NCBI GenBank assembly: GCA_900110395.1
Contig: FODP01000006.1
Coordinates: 230,821-294,820 of the forward strand
DNA length: 64,000 nucleotides
Direction of reading: 5' to 3'
Source of the DNA: Rhodospirillales bacterium URHD0017
GTDB lineage: Bacteria; Pseudomonadota; Alphaproteobacteria; Reyranellales; Reyranellaceae
Of this stretch, positions 46,356 through 54,753 are shown in pieces (the stretch's first letter is position 1; each line of letters opens with the position of its first letter). Both the position numbers and the translations under genes were made by a program. The notes under the pieces were generated by a model that was not told the origin of the DNA, searched no databases, and saw only the letters and a list, made by a program, of their open reading frames with translations.

Positions 46356-47422
46356 GCCGCGACGGATTCAGGAGCGCGGCGCCACGACGGGCGGCCGCTC
46401 TCGGTGCGCTCGACCACGACGTCGACTCCATAGGCGGCCGACAGGATCGGCCCGGTGACCGTGTCCTGCGGCGGGCCATAAGCTGCGAGCCGGCCGTCGG
46501 CGATCACGGCGACGCGGGTGGCAAGCTCGCGCGCCTGATCGGGATCGTGGGTCGAGAACACGACGCCGTAAATCTGCGCCTTGAGCGCGCGCACGCGCTC
46601 CAGCACCAGAAGTCGGTTGCCGAGATCGAGGCTGGCCGTCGGCTCGTCCATCACCAGCAGCGGCGCGTCCTGGGCGAGCACGCGGGCGACCAGGCCGAGC
46701 TGGCGCTGGCCGCCCGAAATGCGGTTGGCCTCGGCCGCGGCGAGATCGGCGATGCCGAGCTCGGCCAGCGCCGCCCGCGCCCGTTCATGATCCCGCCGGC
46801 TGGGCGCCGAGAACGGGCCGAGATGCGCGGTGCGCAGGCCCAGGTCATGGAGTTCGCCTACACGGCCCGCGCCGTTGGGACCGAGCAGGCAGAGGACGAG
46901 CCCGATCCAGCCGATGACGCCGGACACCGAGACGGCGGTGGCGGTGATGAGCGTGGCCGATGTGATCACGACGCCGCGCACGAAGCGCACATTGACGCCC
47001 AGCGCCTTGGCCTCGTCGTCGCCCAGCGACAGCACGCCGATGCGCCAGCGCAGCAGGCCGAGCGGCACAAGGCCCAGGATCACCAGCGGTGCCACGACCT
47101 GCACGTCGCTCACCTTGATGCCGGACAGGCTGCCCAGCAGCCAGAAGGTGATGGCGGGAAGCTGGTTGTCGGGATCGGCGAGAATCTTCACCAGCGAGAT
47201 GCCGGCTCCGGCAAGTGATCCGACCACGATGCCGGCCAAGACCAACACCAGGATCTCGTAGGCGTCCTGGCCGACCTTCAAGCTGAGCTCGTCGACTGCC
47301 TCGTTGGTGATCGAGGCGGTGACGGTGGTGCCGTTAACGTCGAGCCGCACGTGCGCGGTGGTGTCGCCCTTCTTGACCTCGACGATCCGGCCTTTCAGCC
47401 GGTTCCTGGCGCTGATCTTCAT
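46325..47422 (-). CDS. Chimeric ORF: molbindin + FecCD permease fragment + ABC ATPase fragment
   Basis: 365 residues in one open frame from ATG 47422 (GGAGG upstream). Residues 1-55 (MKISARNRLKGRIVEVKKGD ... LSLKVGQDAY) are a Mop/molbindin domain lacking its last strand. Residues 56-176 (LVLAGIVVGSLAGAGISLVKIL, PAITFWLLGSLSGI, VLSLGDDEAKALGVNV, SGVIGWIGLV) are the middle of a FecCD/MolB-type permease, with its first and last spans missing. Residues 177-365 are an ABC ATPase whose Walker A is broken (LGPNGAGRVGEL, no K-T/S-T), with about 60 residues missing after it, but with signature ISGGQRQLGLVARVL, Walker B LLVMDEPTASLD and FSTHDPDQ intact. It looks like a molbindin-molB-molC gene set fused by deletions that kept frame. 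It probably cannot transport. Confidence 0.8.
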   Translation of the reverse strand: MKISARNRLKGRIVEVKKGDTTAHVRLDVNGTTVTASITNEAVDELSLKVGQDAYEILVLVLAGIVVGSLAGAGISLVKILADPDNQLPAITFWLLGSLSGIKVSDVQVVAPLVILGLVPLGLLRWRIGVLSLGDDEAKALGVNVRFVRGVVITSATLITATAVSVSGVIGWIGLVLCLLGPNGAGRVGELHDLGLRTAHLGPFSAPSRRDHERARAALAELGIADLAAAEANRISGGQRQLGLVARVLAQDAPLLVMDEPTASLDLGNRLLVLERVRALKAQIYGVVFSTHDPDQARELATRVAVIADGRLAAYGPPQDTVTGPILSAAYGVDVVVERTESGRPSWRRAPESVAAQALGSWALG

Positions 47423-47489
47423 GGCGGCCTCCGCAACACAGGCGTTGTATCCAATTGCCTATATCGCCGCGCGGCCGCCCGAAAGCAAA

Positions 47490-48044
47490 TCAGCGCTTGG
47501 CGCCCGGCAGGAAGTCGTCGAGCGGCACGCCGAAGCTGTTGAGCGCCCATGACACGAGATTGTACTGGCCGACGGTGAAGACGGCGTCCATGAGCTGCTC
47601 GGTCGAATACTTCTTCGACAGCGCGGCCCAGGTCGCGTCGGAAACCACGGAGTTCTCGTGGAGATCGTCGGCGACCTGCAGCAGCGCCGCTTCGTGCGCG
47701 CTCCAGCCCTTGGCCTTGGGGCCTTCCTTCAGGTTCGCGATGTCGGCGTCGGTGAGGCCGCCGCGCTTGGCGATCAGTTCGTGCTGGGCGAATTCGTACT
47801 CGGCCTGGTTCAGCCAGCCGATGCGCAGGATCAGAAGCTCACGGTCGCGGAACGGCAGGGTCTGCTTGCTGAGGACATGGCCGGCGAACGGCGTCCAGCG
47901 CTTCACCAGCGCCGGGTGATGGGCCAGCACCTTGAAGATGTTGAAGACCTGGCCGTTCATGGCGTTCTTCTCGACCGTCGTGCGGTCCTCCGCCGTCATG
48001 GTCGACAGATCGCGCATGGGAATGCGCTGCTTGCGCTTGATCAC
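47490..48044 (-). CDS. Carboxymuconolactone decarboxylase/AhpD-like protein
   Basis: 184 residues from GTG 48044, chosen for the AAGGAGAAACCCG site upstream. CMD-fold pattern: NIFKVLAHHPALVKRWTPFAGHVL, LPFRDRELLILRIGWLNQAEYEFAQHELIAKRGGLTDADI, and a second helix pair (EQLMDAVFTVGQYNLVSWALNSFGV). The catalytic CxxC of AhpD is not present; the position reads LNQAEYEFAQH, as in the many CMD-domain proteins of unknown function. Stand-alone gene. Confidence 0.88.
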   Translation of the reverse strand: MIKRKQRIPMRDLSTMTAEDRTTVEKNAMNGQVFNIFKVLAHHPALVKRWTPFAGHVLSKQTLPFRDRELLILRIGWLNQAEYEFAQHELIAKRGGLTDADIANLKEGPKAKGWSAHEAALLQVADDLHENSVVSDATWAALSKKYSTEQLMDAVFTVGQYNLVSWALNSFGVPLDDFLPGAKR

Positions 48045-48116
48045 CGGGTTTCTCCTTGGGTACAGGACCGGCAATCTAGCGCGTTGCTGGACGGAAGCGA
48101 CTCCTCGCCTTCCGCA

Positions 48117-48578
48117 TCACGGCTTCAGCTCGACCACCATCTCGATCTCGACCGCCATGCCGCCGCTCAAGGTCGCCAGGCCGACGGCCGCGCGCGCGCC
48201 TCGGCCGGCCTCGCCGAAGACCTCGACCATGAGATCGGAGAAGCCGTTGATCACCTTGGGCTGCTCGATGAAGTCGGGCGCGGCATTGACCATGCCCAGC
48301 GCCTTGACGACGCGGGCGACGCGATCGAGCGAGCCCGTGAGCGTGCGCATGCGCGCCAGCATGGCGAGACCGGCGACGCGCGCCGCGTCATAGCCTGCCG
48401 CGACATCGAGATCGGCGCCGAGCTTGCCCAGCACGTAGCTGCCGTCGGCGCGCTGCGGACCGCAGCCCGACAGGAACAGGAGATTGCCGGTCTGCACGCC
48501 GGCGACGTAGTTGCCGGCCGACCTGGGCGGCGGCGGCAGGTCGAGGCCCAGCTCCTTCACCCGTAGCTCAGCACTCAT
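48117..48578 (-). CDS. RidA/YjgF family protein
   Basis: 153 residues from ATG 48578 (AAGGAGGAAATCTCGCC upstream). LGLDLPPPPRSAGNYVAGVQTGNLLFLSGCGPQ and the C-terminal AVGLATLSGGMAVEIEMVVEL mark the YjgF_endoribonc/RidA-like subgroup with the long central loop. RidA deaminates reactive enamines and imines; this subgroup is not characterised and the RidA catalytic Arg is not evident. It overlaps the exporter gene start by 11 bp and so is in one operon with it. Confidence 0.88.
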   Translation of the reverse strand: MSAELRVKELGLDLPPPPRSAGNYVAGVQTGNLLFLSGCGPQRADGSYVLGKLGADLDVAAGYDAARVAGLAMLARMRTLTGSLDRVARVVKALGMVNAAPDFIEQPKVINGFSDLMVEVFGEAGRGARAAVGLATLSGGMAVEIEMVVELKP

Positions 48579-49470
48579 GGCGAGATTTCCTCCTTGTCGC
48601 CAGCACATGACCGAACACGGCCACGAGCACGATCGAACCACCGACGCAGGTCATGAGCACCGGCACCTCGCCCAGGACCAGCCAAACGAGGGCGGGAGCG
48701 AGCGGCGTCTCCAGCGCCCCGATCAGTGCCGAGCGGGTGGCCGAGACCGAGCGCAAGCCGAGGGTGAGCAAGAGTTGGCCCAGGCCGAACTGCGTCGTGC
48801 CGAACAGGACCAGCCAGCCGAAGTCGACGGCCGTCACTGACGCGGCCGACGCCCACGGCCACACGACGAGGGCGCACAGGAAGGCCGACAGCGCGGCCGC
48901 GGGCAGCATGCAGACGTCGCGGTGGTGACGCATCACCACCATCATCGCCGAGATCAGGACCGTCATGGCGAGCGCCAGCCCGTTGCCCAGCAGGCGGCCA
49001 GAGCCCAGCATCGGCACGACCATGACGACGACGCCCAGCAGCGCCACGCCGCTGGCCAGCAGCGTGGCGCGCCGTTCGCGCACGCCGGTCCACGCCCAGG
49101 CCATGGTGGCCGTCATGAACGGCGCCGTGGCGTTGATCACCAGGACATCGGCCACCGACGTCTCGCGCAACGCGTTGATGAAGCAGATGGTGGCCGCGGT
49201 CGAGCAGCCCGCCGCGACCAGGCCGGGCCGGCCGATGCGACGCAGGGCGGCCATGGCCAGCGGACCGTCGCGCCACACGACGTAGCCCGCAATCAGCAGG
49301 CCGCCGAACAGGCCGCGCCAGAACAGCATGGTCCAGACATCCGTCTCGACCAGGCGGGTGAAGAGACCGGCGGTGCTGAAGGCGAACGCCGAGGCCAGCA
49401 CCAGCACCCTGCCCCGCCACTGGCCGGCCGGCGCGCGCCGACCCAGGAAGGAATCCGCCATGGTGCTCAT
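48568..49470 (-). CDS. EamA/DMT-superfamily transporter
   Basis: 300 residues with ten predicted membrane spans in two EamA repeats (first from GRVLVLASAFAFSTAGLFTRLV, second from AVDFGWLVLFGTTQFGLGQLLLTLGLRSVSATRSALIGALETPLAPALVWLVLGE). The EamA family exports metabolites such as amino acids. Divergent from a WYL-type regulator across a 48-bp gap containing a perfect operator-like palindrome, so this gene and the downstream RidA-like gene are probably its targets. Confidence 0.9.
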   Translation of the reverse strand: MSTMADSFLGRRAPAGQWRGRVLVLASAFAFSTAGLFTRLVETDVWTMLFWRGLFGGLLIAGYVVWRDGPLAMAALRRIGRPGLVAAGCSTAATICFINALRETSVADVLVINATAPFMTATMAWAWTGVRERRATLLASGVALLGVVVMVVPMLGSGRLLGNGLALAMTVLISAMMVVMRHHRDVCMLPAAALSAFLCALVVWPWASAASVTAVDFGWLVLFGTTQFGLGQLLLTLGLRSVSATRSALIGALETPLAPALVWLVLGEVPVLMTCVGGSIVLVAVFGHVLATRRKSRHEC

Positions 49471-49490
49471 GACAAGACCCTAGCGAACGC

Positions 49491-49514
49491 CTCCTGACAG
49501 CGTTATGTCAGGAG
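49491..49514. promoter_or_regulatory. Palindromic operator between EamA exporter and WYL regulator
   Basis: CTCCTGACA (49491-49499) and TGTCAGGAG (49506-49514) are exact reverse complements with a 6-base spacer. TGACA-N6-TGTCA palindromes fit the kind of site bound by YafY/WYL regulators. The right half includes the AGGAG ribosome site of the regulator itself, so binding would directly block its own expression. Confidence 0.75.
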
Positions 49515-49518
49515 CGTC

Positions 49519-50214
49519 ATGCGCCGTGCCGACCGCCTGTTCGACGTCATCCAAGTCCTCCGCACCGCCAGGAAGCCGGTGACGGCGGCGGCGCTTGCCG
49601 AGGAGCTGGAGGTCACGGTGCGCACGATCTACCGCGACGTGGCGACCCTGCAGGCGCGCCGCGTGCCGATCGAGGGCGCGCCGGGCCTGGGCTATGTCCT
49701 GCGCAAGGGCTTCGACCTGCCGCCCCTGATGTTCACCATCGACGAGATCGAGGCGATCGCGGTCGGGGCGCGCATGGTGCAGCGCGTCCGCGACTCCGAA
49801 CTGCAACATGCGGCGGCGCGGGTGCTCGACAAGGTGACGGTGGTGCTGCCGGAAAGCCTGCGCGGCCATGTCACCGACGCGCCGGTCTATGTCTCGCGCG
49901 GTATTGCCGTCGAGCCCAAGGTCGACATGGCCCAGGTACGCGCCGCCATCCGCGACCGCCGCAAGCTGCGCATCGCCTATGCCGACGAGAAAGGCCTTCA
50001 CACGCGGCGCACCATCTGGCCGCTCGCCATGGCCTATTACGTCGATGTCAGCGTGGTCGGCGCCTGGTGCGAGCTGCGAAAGGACCTGCGCAACTTCCGG
50101 GTCGAGCGCATCGCCAGCTCACGCCTGCTGGCGGCGCGCTTCCAGGATCACAATGGCCGGCTGCTCGCCCGGTGGCTGGCCCAGCCCAAGGAGCGCCCGG
50201 TATCGCGGGTATGA
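49519..50214 (+). CDS. YafY-type transcriptional regulator (HTH + WYL domain)
   Basis: 231 residues. N-terminal winged helix MRRADRLFDVIQVLRTARKPVTAAALAEELEVTVRTIYRDVATLQARRVPIEGAPGLGYVLRKG (DeoR-like HTH), a linker (LMFTIDEIEAIAVGARMV), and a WYL domain (KLRIAYADEKGLHTRRTIWPLAMAYYVDVSVVGAWCELRKDLRNFRVERI), in which the name residues W-Y-L are only partly kept. AGGAG, part of the palindrome, precedes ATG 49519. Likely controls the divergent EamA exporter. Confidence 0.93.
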   Translation: MRRADRLFDVIQVLRTARKPVTAAALAEELEVTVRTIYRDVATLQARRVPIEGAPGLGYVLRKGFDLPPLMFTIDEIEAIAVGARMVQRVRDSELQHAAARVLDKVTVVLPESLRGHVTDAPVYVSRGIAVEPKVDMAQVRAAIRDRRKLRIAYADEKGLHTRRTIWPLAMAYYVDVSVVGAWCELRKDLRNFRVERIASSRLLAARFQDHNGRLLARWLAQPKERPVSRV

Positions 50215-50393
50215 GGGTCGAGCCGCGCTGCCGCCAGCCGGGCGAGACCAGGCTTGGCGAACGCGGCGCCGTCGAGCTCGAGGAACGGCGGGGCAATGGC
50301 ATGGAAACGGAAGGCATCACCCTCCTTGAGGACGACACCGGCAAGCTTGCCCCACACTTCGACGACGAATGGTTCGGCGATGGGCTGCATCAT
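50148..50393 (-). CDS. Small conserved-looking protein of unknown function
   Basis: 81 residues from ATG 50393 (ATG ATG), with a very good AGGAGG site nine bases upstream. Sequence MQPIAEPFVVEVWGKLAGVVLKEGDAFRFHAIAPPFLELDGAAFAKPGLARLAA reads like a small beta-alpha fold rather than antisense noise; the last 20 residues are low in hydrophobics and overlap the regulator gene's 3' end by 67 bp. I do not recognise the family. Confidence 0.6.
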   Translation of the reverse strand: MMQPIAEPFVVEVWGKLAGVVLKEGDAFRFHAIAPPFLELDGAAFAKPGLARLAAARLDPHTRDTGRSLGWASHRASSRPL

Positions 50394-50566
50394 AGGCTGA
50401 ACCTCCTGCTCGACCTTGAGATGGTCATGATCCGACGATCAGGCAATGGCGAAGGCTGCCGAATCTCTCCGTTCGTCGAGCAAATAACGTGCGTGCGGCA
50501 TCAATATGGCGCTCGGAATTTTCTACGCTGGCGCCGTCGTCGACATGACGAAAGAATGAAGTCGCG

Positions 50567-53500
50567 ATGAAATTTCGACTGACCCGGGCAAGGTTTTTAC
50601 GCACCGCTGCTGCAGCAGGTGCGGGTGCATTGCCGTCGTCAGTGCAGGCACGCGGTGAGGAGCTGCTCGAAGTCACCGACAGCGAGACCGCGACCATCGA
50701 CGGCCGCGACTGGGACACGCCGATCGTGGGCGGCCGCACGGTCGATGCCGTGCATCGCTCGGTGCTGCTGCGCTTTCCCGATGCCGCCGACACCATTGCC
50801 ATCCTGCTGCGCAAGGGAAAGCTCCTGATCAAGGCGGAGCTGTCGTTGCAGTACGACGGCTATGAGATCGTACCGAGCGGCTACACCTGCCGTGAAAACC
50901 TCGGGCGCAAATTGTGGACCGAGGATCCGCCGACTTGGCATGTCCACGCCTGGCCATTGCGCCGGCCGTGGATCGCCGACAAGGCGACCGGCCCGACCTT
51001 CAATGCCAGCGTCAACGGCCGCCGCTACTGGACGCGCTACGGCGCCACCGACCTCGAGCGCGACCGCCATGCCGACCTGATGGCGCCGCAGGAGCTGTCA
51101 GTGACGGCACGCGAGGCGCGCTTCGACATCACCCGTCTGCTCGCGACCGACGTCCTGACCCGCGAGGCCGGGGCACGGCTGTTGATGCTCGAGCAGTGCG
51201 GCTTCCTGTTGCGCAAGGTCGAGACCTACGATTCGCGCTATCGCCAGGCCGACGCCTATGAATGGGCGATGCCGACCGGTGGCCATGGGCTCAGCTTCAC
51301 CAACCCGCGCCTGCTGCTGACCTGCCGGCCGATCACCGGCACCGTCGCCGTCACCATGCCGGCGCGGCTCGACCGCAAGGCGTTGCTCACCGCCGACGGC
51401 TCGCGACCGACCGCCGTGATGTTCACGCCGCAGGGGATCGTCGAGCGCGCGACGCGCGCCCTCGCACCCGACCTGAAGGGGCGAGCCGACTGGCAGCTCG
51501 CGCGCATCGGCGAGCTGCACAAGGTCGGCGGCGACCAGGTCAGCAACTGGTCCAACGTCGCGGGCGACGACGGTTACAAGGCCTATCAGAAGCGCCTGCG
51601 CGAGGTGCTGGCGATGCCGCCGCGCTACTGGCTGGGCTGGGAGATCGCCGAGCAGTTGCTGGTCTGGTACGTCTTCCGCGACCTGCTGCCGGCGCCGGTG
51701 CAGGACCACGTGAAGAACTACTGGCGGGCCTGGCTGCAGCCCGACCTCGAGACCAGCGCCTTCCTCCATCCGCAGAGCCGCGACGCCATCGACTACTGGC
51801 GGCGCAATCACGACTGGCGCGGCCGCGCCTCGTTCTTCCGCGACGGCTACAACTTCGCGGTCAGCACCCAGAACTTCAATCACACCGCCGCGATGGGCGC
51901 GCTTCTGGGCGGCGCCATGATCGACGGGGCCTGGCCCATGGCCGACGGCCGCCACGGGCTGGAGACATTGCCCCTGCGCTTCTGGGCATTCCTGGACGGC
52001 ACCACGCAGGAGATGCTCGACCACTATTACCTGTCGATCACGCTCAGCGCGCAGAAGATGTTCGCCGATTACGCGCCGGCGCCGATCGACCGTCTGATGG
52101 GCCGCATCCTGGTCGACCGCACCATGGAGATGCTTGTCAGCGTCCATCATCCCAAGCTGCGCCGCTTCGTGTCCTCGTCGGGCCGGGCGCGCATCAGCGG
52201 CGTGCTGGTCGAGCAGGACGGCGTCTACGGCGCCATCCATGCATCGTCCAGGAAGGGCACGGCGAACTACCTCGACAAGCCCGCAAACGCGACGGCCGAA
52301 GGCATGCCGGTGTGGGGCTACGATTTCCCGCCCGGGCGCGCGGCGATCCAGAGCCTGCATTCGCCGTGGACGCCCGACTGGGTGGCGGGCCTGATCGACG
52401 ACAAGCCGGTGCCGTTCGAGGAGACCTCGGCCGAGACCATCCGCGGCAACTTCAAGCCGCCGCTGTGGCGGCGCGCCTGGCTCGGCGCCTGGCATGGGCT
52501 GGCCAGCACGGACATCCGCGACCGCACCGTCGACGTCCTGGGCCAATGGGTGCGCGAGCCCAAGGTGGCGACGAGCCTGAACGATCTCGGCACGGTCACC
52601 GTGCGCTATGCCGCGAACGGACCGGATCTCACGACGACACGCGATGGCATGCCGGGCGCGGCCGGCCTCACGCTCACCTACCAGAGCCGCAACCGCGCCA
52701 TCATCTTCGCCAAGCCGCACACCAATCGCGACAAGTTTTTAGCAACGCTGGGCGAGCAAGGCGTGAGCAGGCTCGCAACCGTTGTCGGCCTATGGAACTT
52801 CTCGCAGCCCAGGACGTGGGCGCTCTATGCCGACGGCAAAAAGATCGAGTCCTTCCCGCACCGGCTGAAGGCCGGCCAGCGCATCCTCATCCGTGACGGC
52901 GTGAGCTATCTCGCAATCCTGCCGTTGCCCGCATCCGATCTCGGCCGCGACGTCGAGATCGAGATCGCGGCCGGCATCGCCGGCAAGGCCGAGCCGAACG
53001 GGGCGATGGTTGCGCCGGCACTCACCATCTCGATGTTCAATCTCCGGCGCGACCAGCCGATCGCGCCCAAGAGCCTCGACCTCAGGGCCGTCACCACGCG
53101 CACCTATGGCGGGCTGGTGCTGGAGATGGGCGACGCCCAGCAGCATGGCAGCTTCGAGGCCTTCGTCCGCCACATCGACACGGCCGAACTCACGGCGACC
53201 TGGAACGAGGGCAAGCGCCAGCTCGACGTCGCCTATCGCAGCGGCGGCGATCTTCTGGAGGCAGGTTTCACCACGGATTTCGGGCAATCGAACAACGGTC
53301 ATTTCCCGATCGATCCCGGCGCGCAGGAACGCGCCATCCCCTATCGGCGACTGAACGGCGCCTGGCCTTACCTGCCGGCCGGGCTGGAACGCGACACGAG
53401 CTGGGCGCAGCAGGGCACGACCGGCCGCCTGGCGAAGGCCGGCGCCGTGCTGGTCACCGAGTCCGGCCGCAAAGCCTACCTGATCGCCGATCCGGTGAGT

Positions 53501-53788
53501 GGCGCGGTGGTGGGCTACAACCCACTGCCCGACCTGCAGGCCTTCAGCCTCACCGCTCGCGACGGCGTCAACCTGAAGGCTGACGGCAAGGTGGGATTGC
53601 TGCGCGTCGAATACCGGCCGTGGGAGAAAGTCTGCGACATCAGCCATGCGCTGAAACCCGGGCAGGAGGAGTATGCCGCGCGCTTCTTCACGATCTCGGG
53701 ACTTGCCGAGGCACCGCGAGTGACCCTGAATGGACGTCCCGCCGATGTCCGGGTCGCCGGACAGGCCTTCCAGATTTCGTTGGCGTGA
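50567..53788 (+). CDS. Large exported protein of unknown function
   Basis: 1073 residues. The N-terminus MKFRLTRARFLRTAAAAGAGALPSSVQA is a Tat-like signal (R-x-R-F-L). The mature protein has an N-terminal beta-rich part (about 40-330), an alpha-helical middle with many aromatic/His residues (about 350-560: YWLGWEIAEQLLVWYVFRDLL, NFNHTAAMGALLGGAM, LDHYYLSITLSAQKMFADY), then long beta-rich segments to the end. Helical core followed by beta-sandwiches is the layout of polysaccharide lyases and alpha/alpha-barrel glycosidases, but no catalytic motif is recognisable. An aldo/keto reductase gene with its own signal peptide follows directly (1-bp gap). Confidence 0.75.
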   Translation: MKFRLTRARFLRTAAAAGAGALPSSVQARGEELLEVTDSETATIDGRDWDTPIVGGRTVDAVHRSVLLRFPDAADTIAILLRKGKLLIKAELSLQYDGYEIVPSGYTCRENLGRKLWTEDPPTWHVHAWPLRRPWIADKATGPTFNASVNGRRYWTRYGATDLERDRHADLMAPQELSVTAREARFDITRLLATDVLTREAGARLLMLEQCGFLLRKVETYDSRYRQADAYEWAMPTGGHGLSFTNPRLLLTCRPITGTVAVTMPARLDRKALLTADGSRPTAVMFTPQGIVERATRALAPDLKGRADWQLARIGELHKVGGDQVSNWSNVAGDDGYKAYQKRLREVLAMPPRYWLGWEIAEQLLVWYVFRDLLPAPVQDHVKNYWRAWLQPDLETSAFLHPQSRDAIDYWRRNHDWRGRASFFRDGYNFAVSTQNFNHTAAMGALLGGAMIDGAWPMADGRHGLETLPLRFWAFLDGTTQEMLDHYYLSITLSAQKMFADYAPAPIDRLMGRILVDRTMEMLVSVHHPKLRRFVSSSGRARISGVLVEQDGVYGAIHASSRKGTANYLDKPANATAEGMPVWGYDFPPGRAAIQSLHSPWTPDWVAGLIDDKPVPFEETSAETIRGNFKPPLWRRAWLGAWHGLASTDIRDRTVDVLGQWVREPKVATSLNDLGTVTVRYAANGPDLTTTRDGMPGAAGLTLTYQSRNRAIIFAKPHTNRDKFLATLGEQGVSRLATVVGLWNFSQPRTWALYADGKKIESFPHRLKAGQRILIRDGVSYLAILPLPASDLGRDVEIEIAAGIAGKAEPNGAMVAPALTISMFNLRRDQPIAPKSLDLRAVTTRTYGGLVLEMGDAQQHGSFEAFVRHIDTAELTATWNEGKRQLDVAYRSGGDLLEAGFTTDFGQSNNGHFPIDPGAQERAIPYRRLNGAWPYLPAGLERDTSWAQQGTTGRLAKAGAVLVTESGRKAYLIADPVSGAVVGYNPLPDLQAFSLTARDGVNLKADGKVGLLRVEYRPWEKVCDISHALKPGQEEYAARFFTISGLAEAPRVTLNGRPADVRVAGQAFQISLA

Positions 53789-53789
53789 C

Positions 53790-54698
53790 ATGACCCTGAC
53801 GCGCTCCGCCCTGCTGGGACTTGCCGGCGCCACTGTGTTGGCGGCGGGACGCGTGGGCGCGCAAACCGGAGCCCGCATGCACCAGCGCAAGATCCCTTCC
53901 TCCGGCGAGATGCTGCCCGTGGTCGGCGGCGGCACCTGGCGGACCTTCGACGTCGGCCGCCGGCCCGAGGAGCGCGCGCCGCTCGCCGAGGTGCTTGCCG
54001 TGCTGTTCGAGGCCGGCGGCTCGGTGATCGACACCTCGCCCATGTACGGCGCGGCCGAGGGCGTGGTCGGCGACCTGCTGGCGGCTGCCGGCACGCGCAA
54101 CAAAGCCTTCATCGCCACAAAGGTATGGACGTCGGGCCGCGACAGCGGCATCGAGCAGATGACGCGGTCGCTGTCGCTGCTCAAGACCGACCATGTCGAG
54201 CTGATGCAGATCCACAACCTGCTCGACTGGCGCGCCCATCTGCCGACCCTGCGCGCCTGGAAGGTCGACAAGCGCATCCGCTATCTCGGCATCACGCACT
54301 ACACGCAGAGCGCCCACGACGAGCTCGAAGCGGTGATGCGTGCCGAGAAATGGGACTTCGTGCAGCTGAACTACGCGCTCGACGACCGCGCCGTCGAACG
54401 CCGCCTGCTGCCGCTCGCTGCCGAGCGGGGCATCGCGGTGCTCGTCAACCAGCCGTTCGGCGGCGGCGGCCTGTTGCGCAAGCTTTTACCGCGCAAGCTG
54501 CCGGACTGGGCGGGCGAGATCGGCTGCACGAGCTGGGCGCAGGTGCTGCTGAAGTTCGTGCTGGCCAACCCGGCGGTGACCTGCGTCATCCCCGGCACCG
54601 GCAAGCCCGAGCACATGCGCGACAACGTGCAGGCTGGCCTGGGCGTCTATCCCGACGCCGCGATGCTCAAGACGATGGTCGCCGACGTCGGCGTTTAA
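53790..54698 (+). CDS. Exported aldo/keto reductase family protein
   Basis: 302 residues from ATG 53790, one base after the previous stop. N-terminal MTLTRSALLGLAGATVLAAGRVGA is a signal-like segment. The AKR (alpha/beta)8 core shows DTSPMYGAAEGVVGDLL (catalytic Asp/Tyr: D and Y present), FIATKVWT (Lys), HVELMQIHNLLDWRAHLPTL (His), and CVIPGTGKPEHMRDN near the C-terminus. Secreted or periplasmic AKRs of this type occur beside polysaccharide-active enzymes; substrate unknown. Translational coupling to the 1073-residue protein suggests one function. Confidence 0.9.
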   Translation: MTLTRSALLGLAGATVLAAGRVGAQTGARMHQRKIPSSGEMLPVVGGGTWRTFDVGRRPEERAPLAEVLAVLFEAGGSVIDTSPMYGAAEGVVGDLLAAAGTRNKAFIATKVWTSGRDSGIEQMTRSLSLLKTDHVELMQIHNLLDWRAHLPTLRAWKVDKRIRYLGITHYTQSAHDELEAVMRAEKWDFVQLNYALDDRAVERRLLPLAAERGIAVLVNQPFGGGGLLRKLLPRKLPDWAGEIGCTSWAQVLLKFVLANPAVTCVIPGTGKPEHMRDNVQAGLGVYPDAAMLKTMVADVGV

Positions 54699-54720
54699 GG
54701 GAGCGCGGGCCTCACCCAGC

Positions 54721-54742
54721 CTCTCCCCCTGGCGGGGGAGAG
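54721..54742. repeat. GC-rich palindrome, third copy of the 3.8-kb family
   Basis: CTCTCCCCC (54721-54729), TGGC, GGGGGAGAG (54734-54742): a perfect 9-bp stem, nearly identical to the two units at 3785-3807 and 3849-3872 and again preceded by CCTCACCCAGC. It lies between the convergent aldo/keto reductase and dinB genes, so it may end both transcripts. Confidence 0.9.
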
Positions 54743-54753
54743 GAGCACGATCC

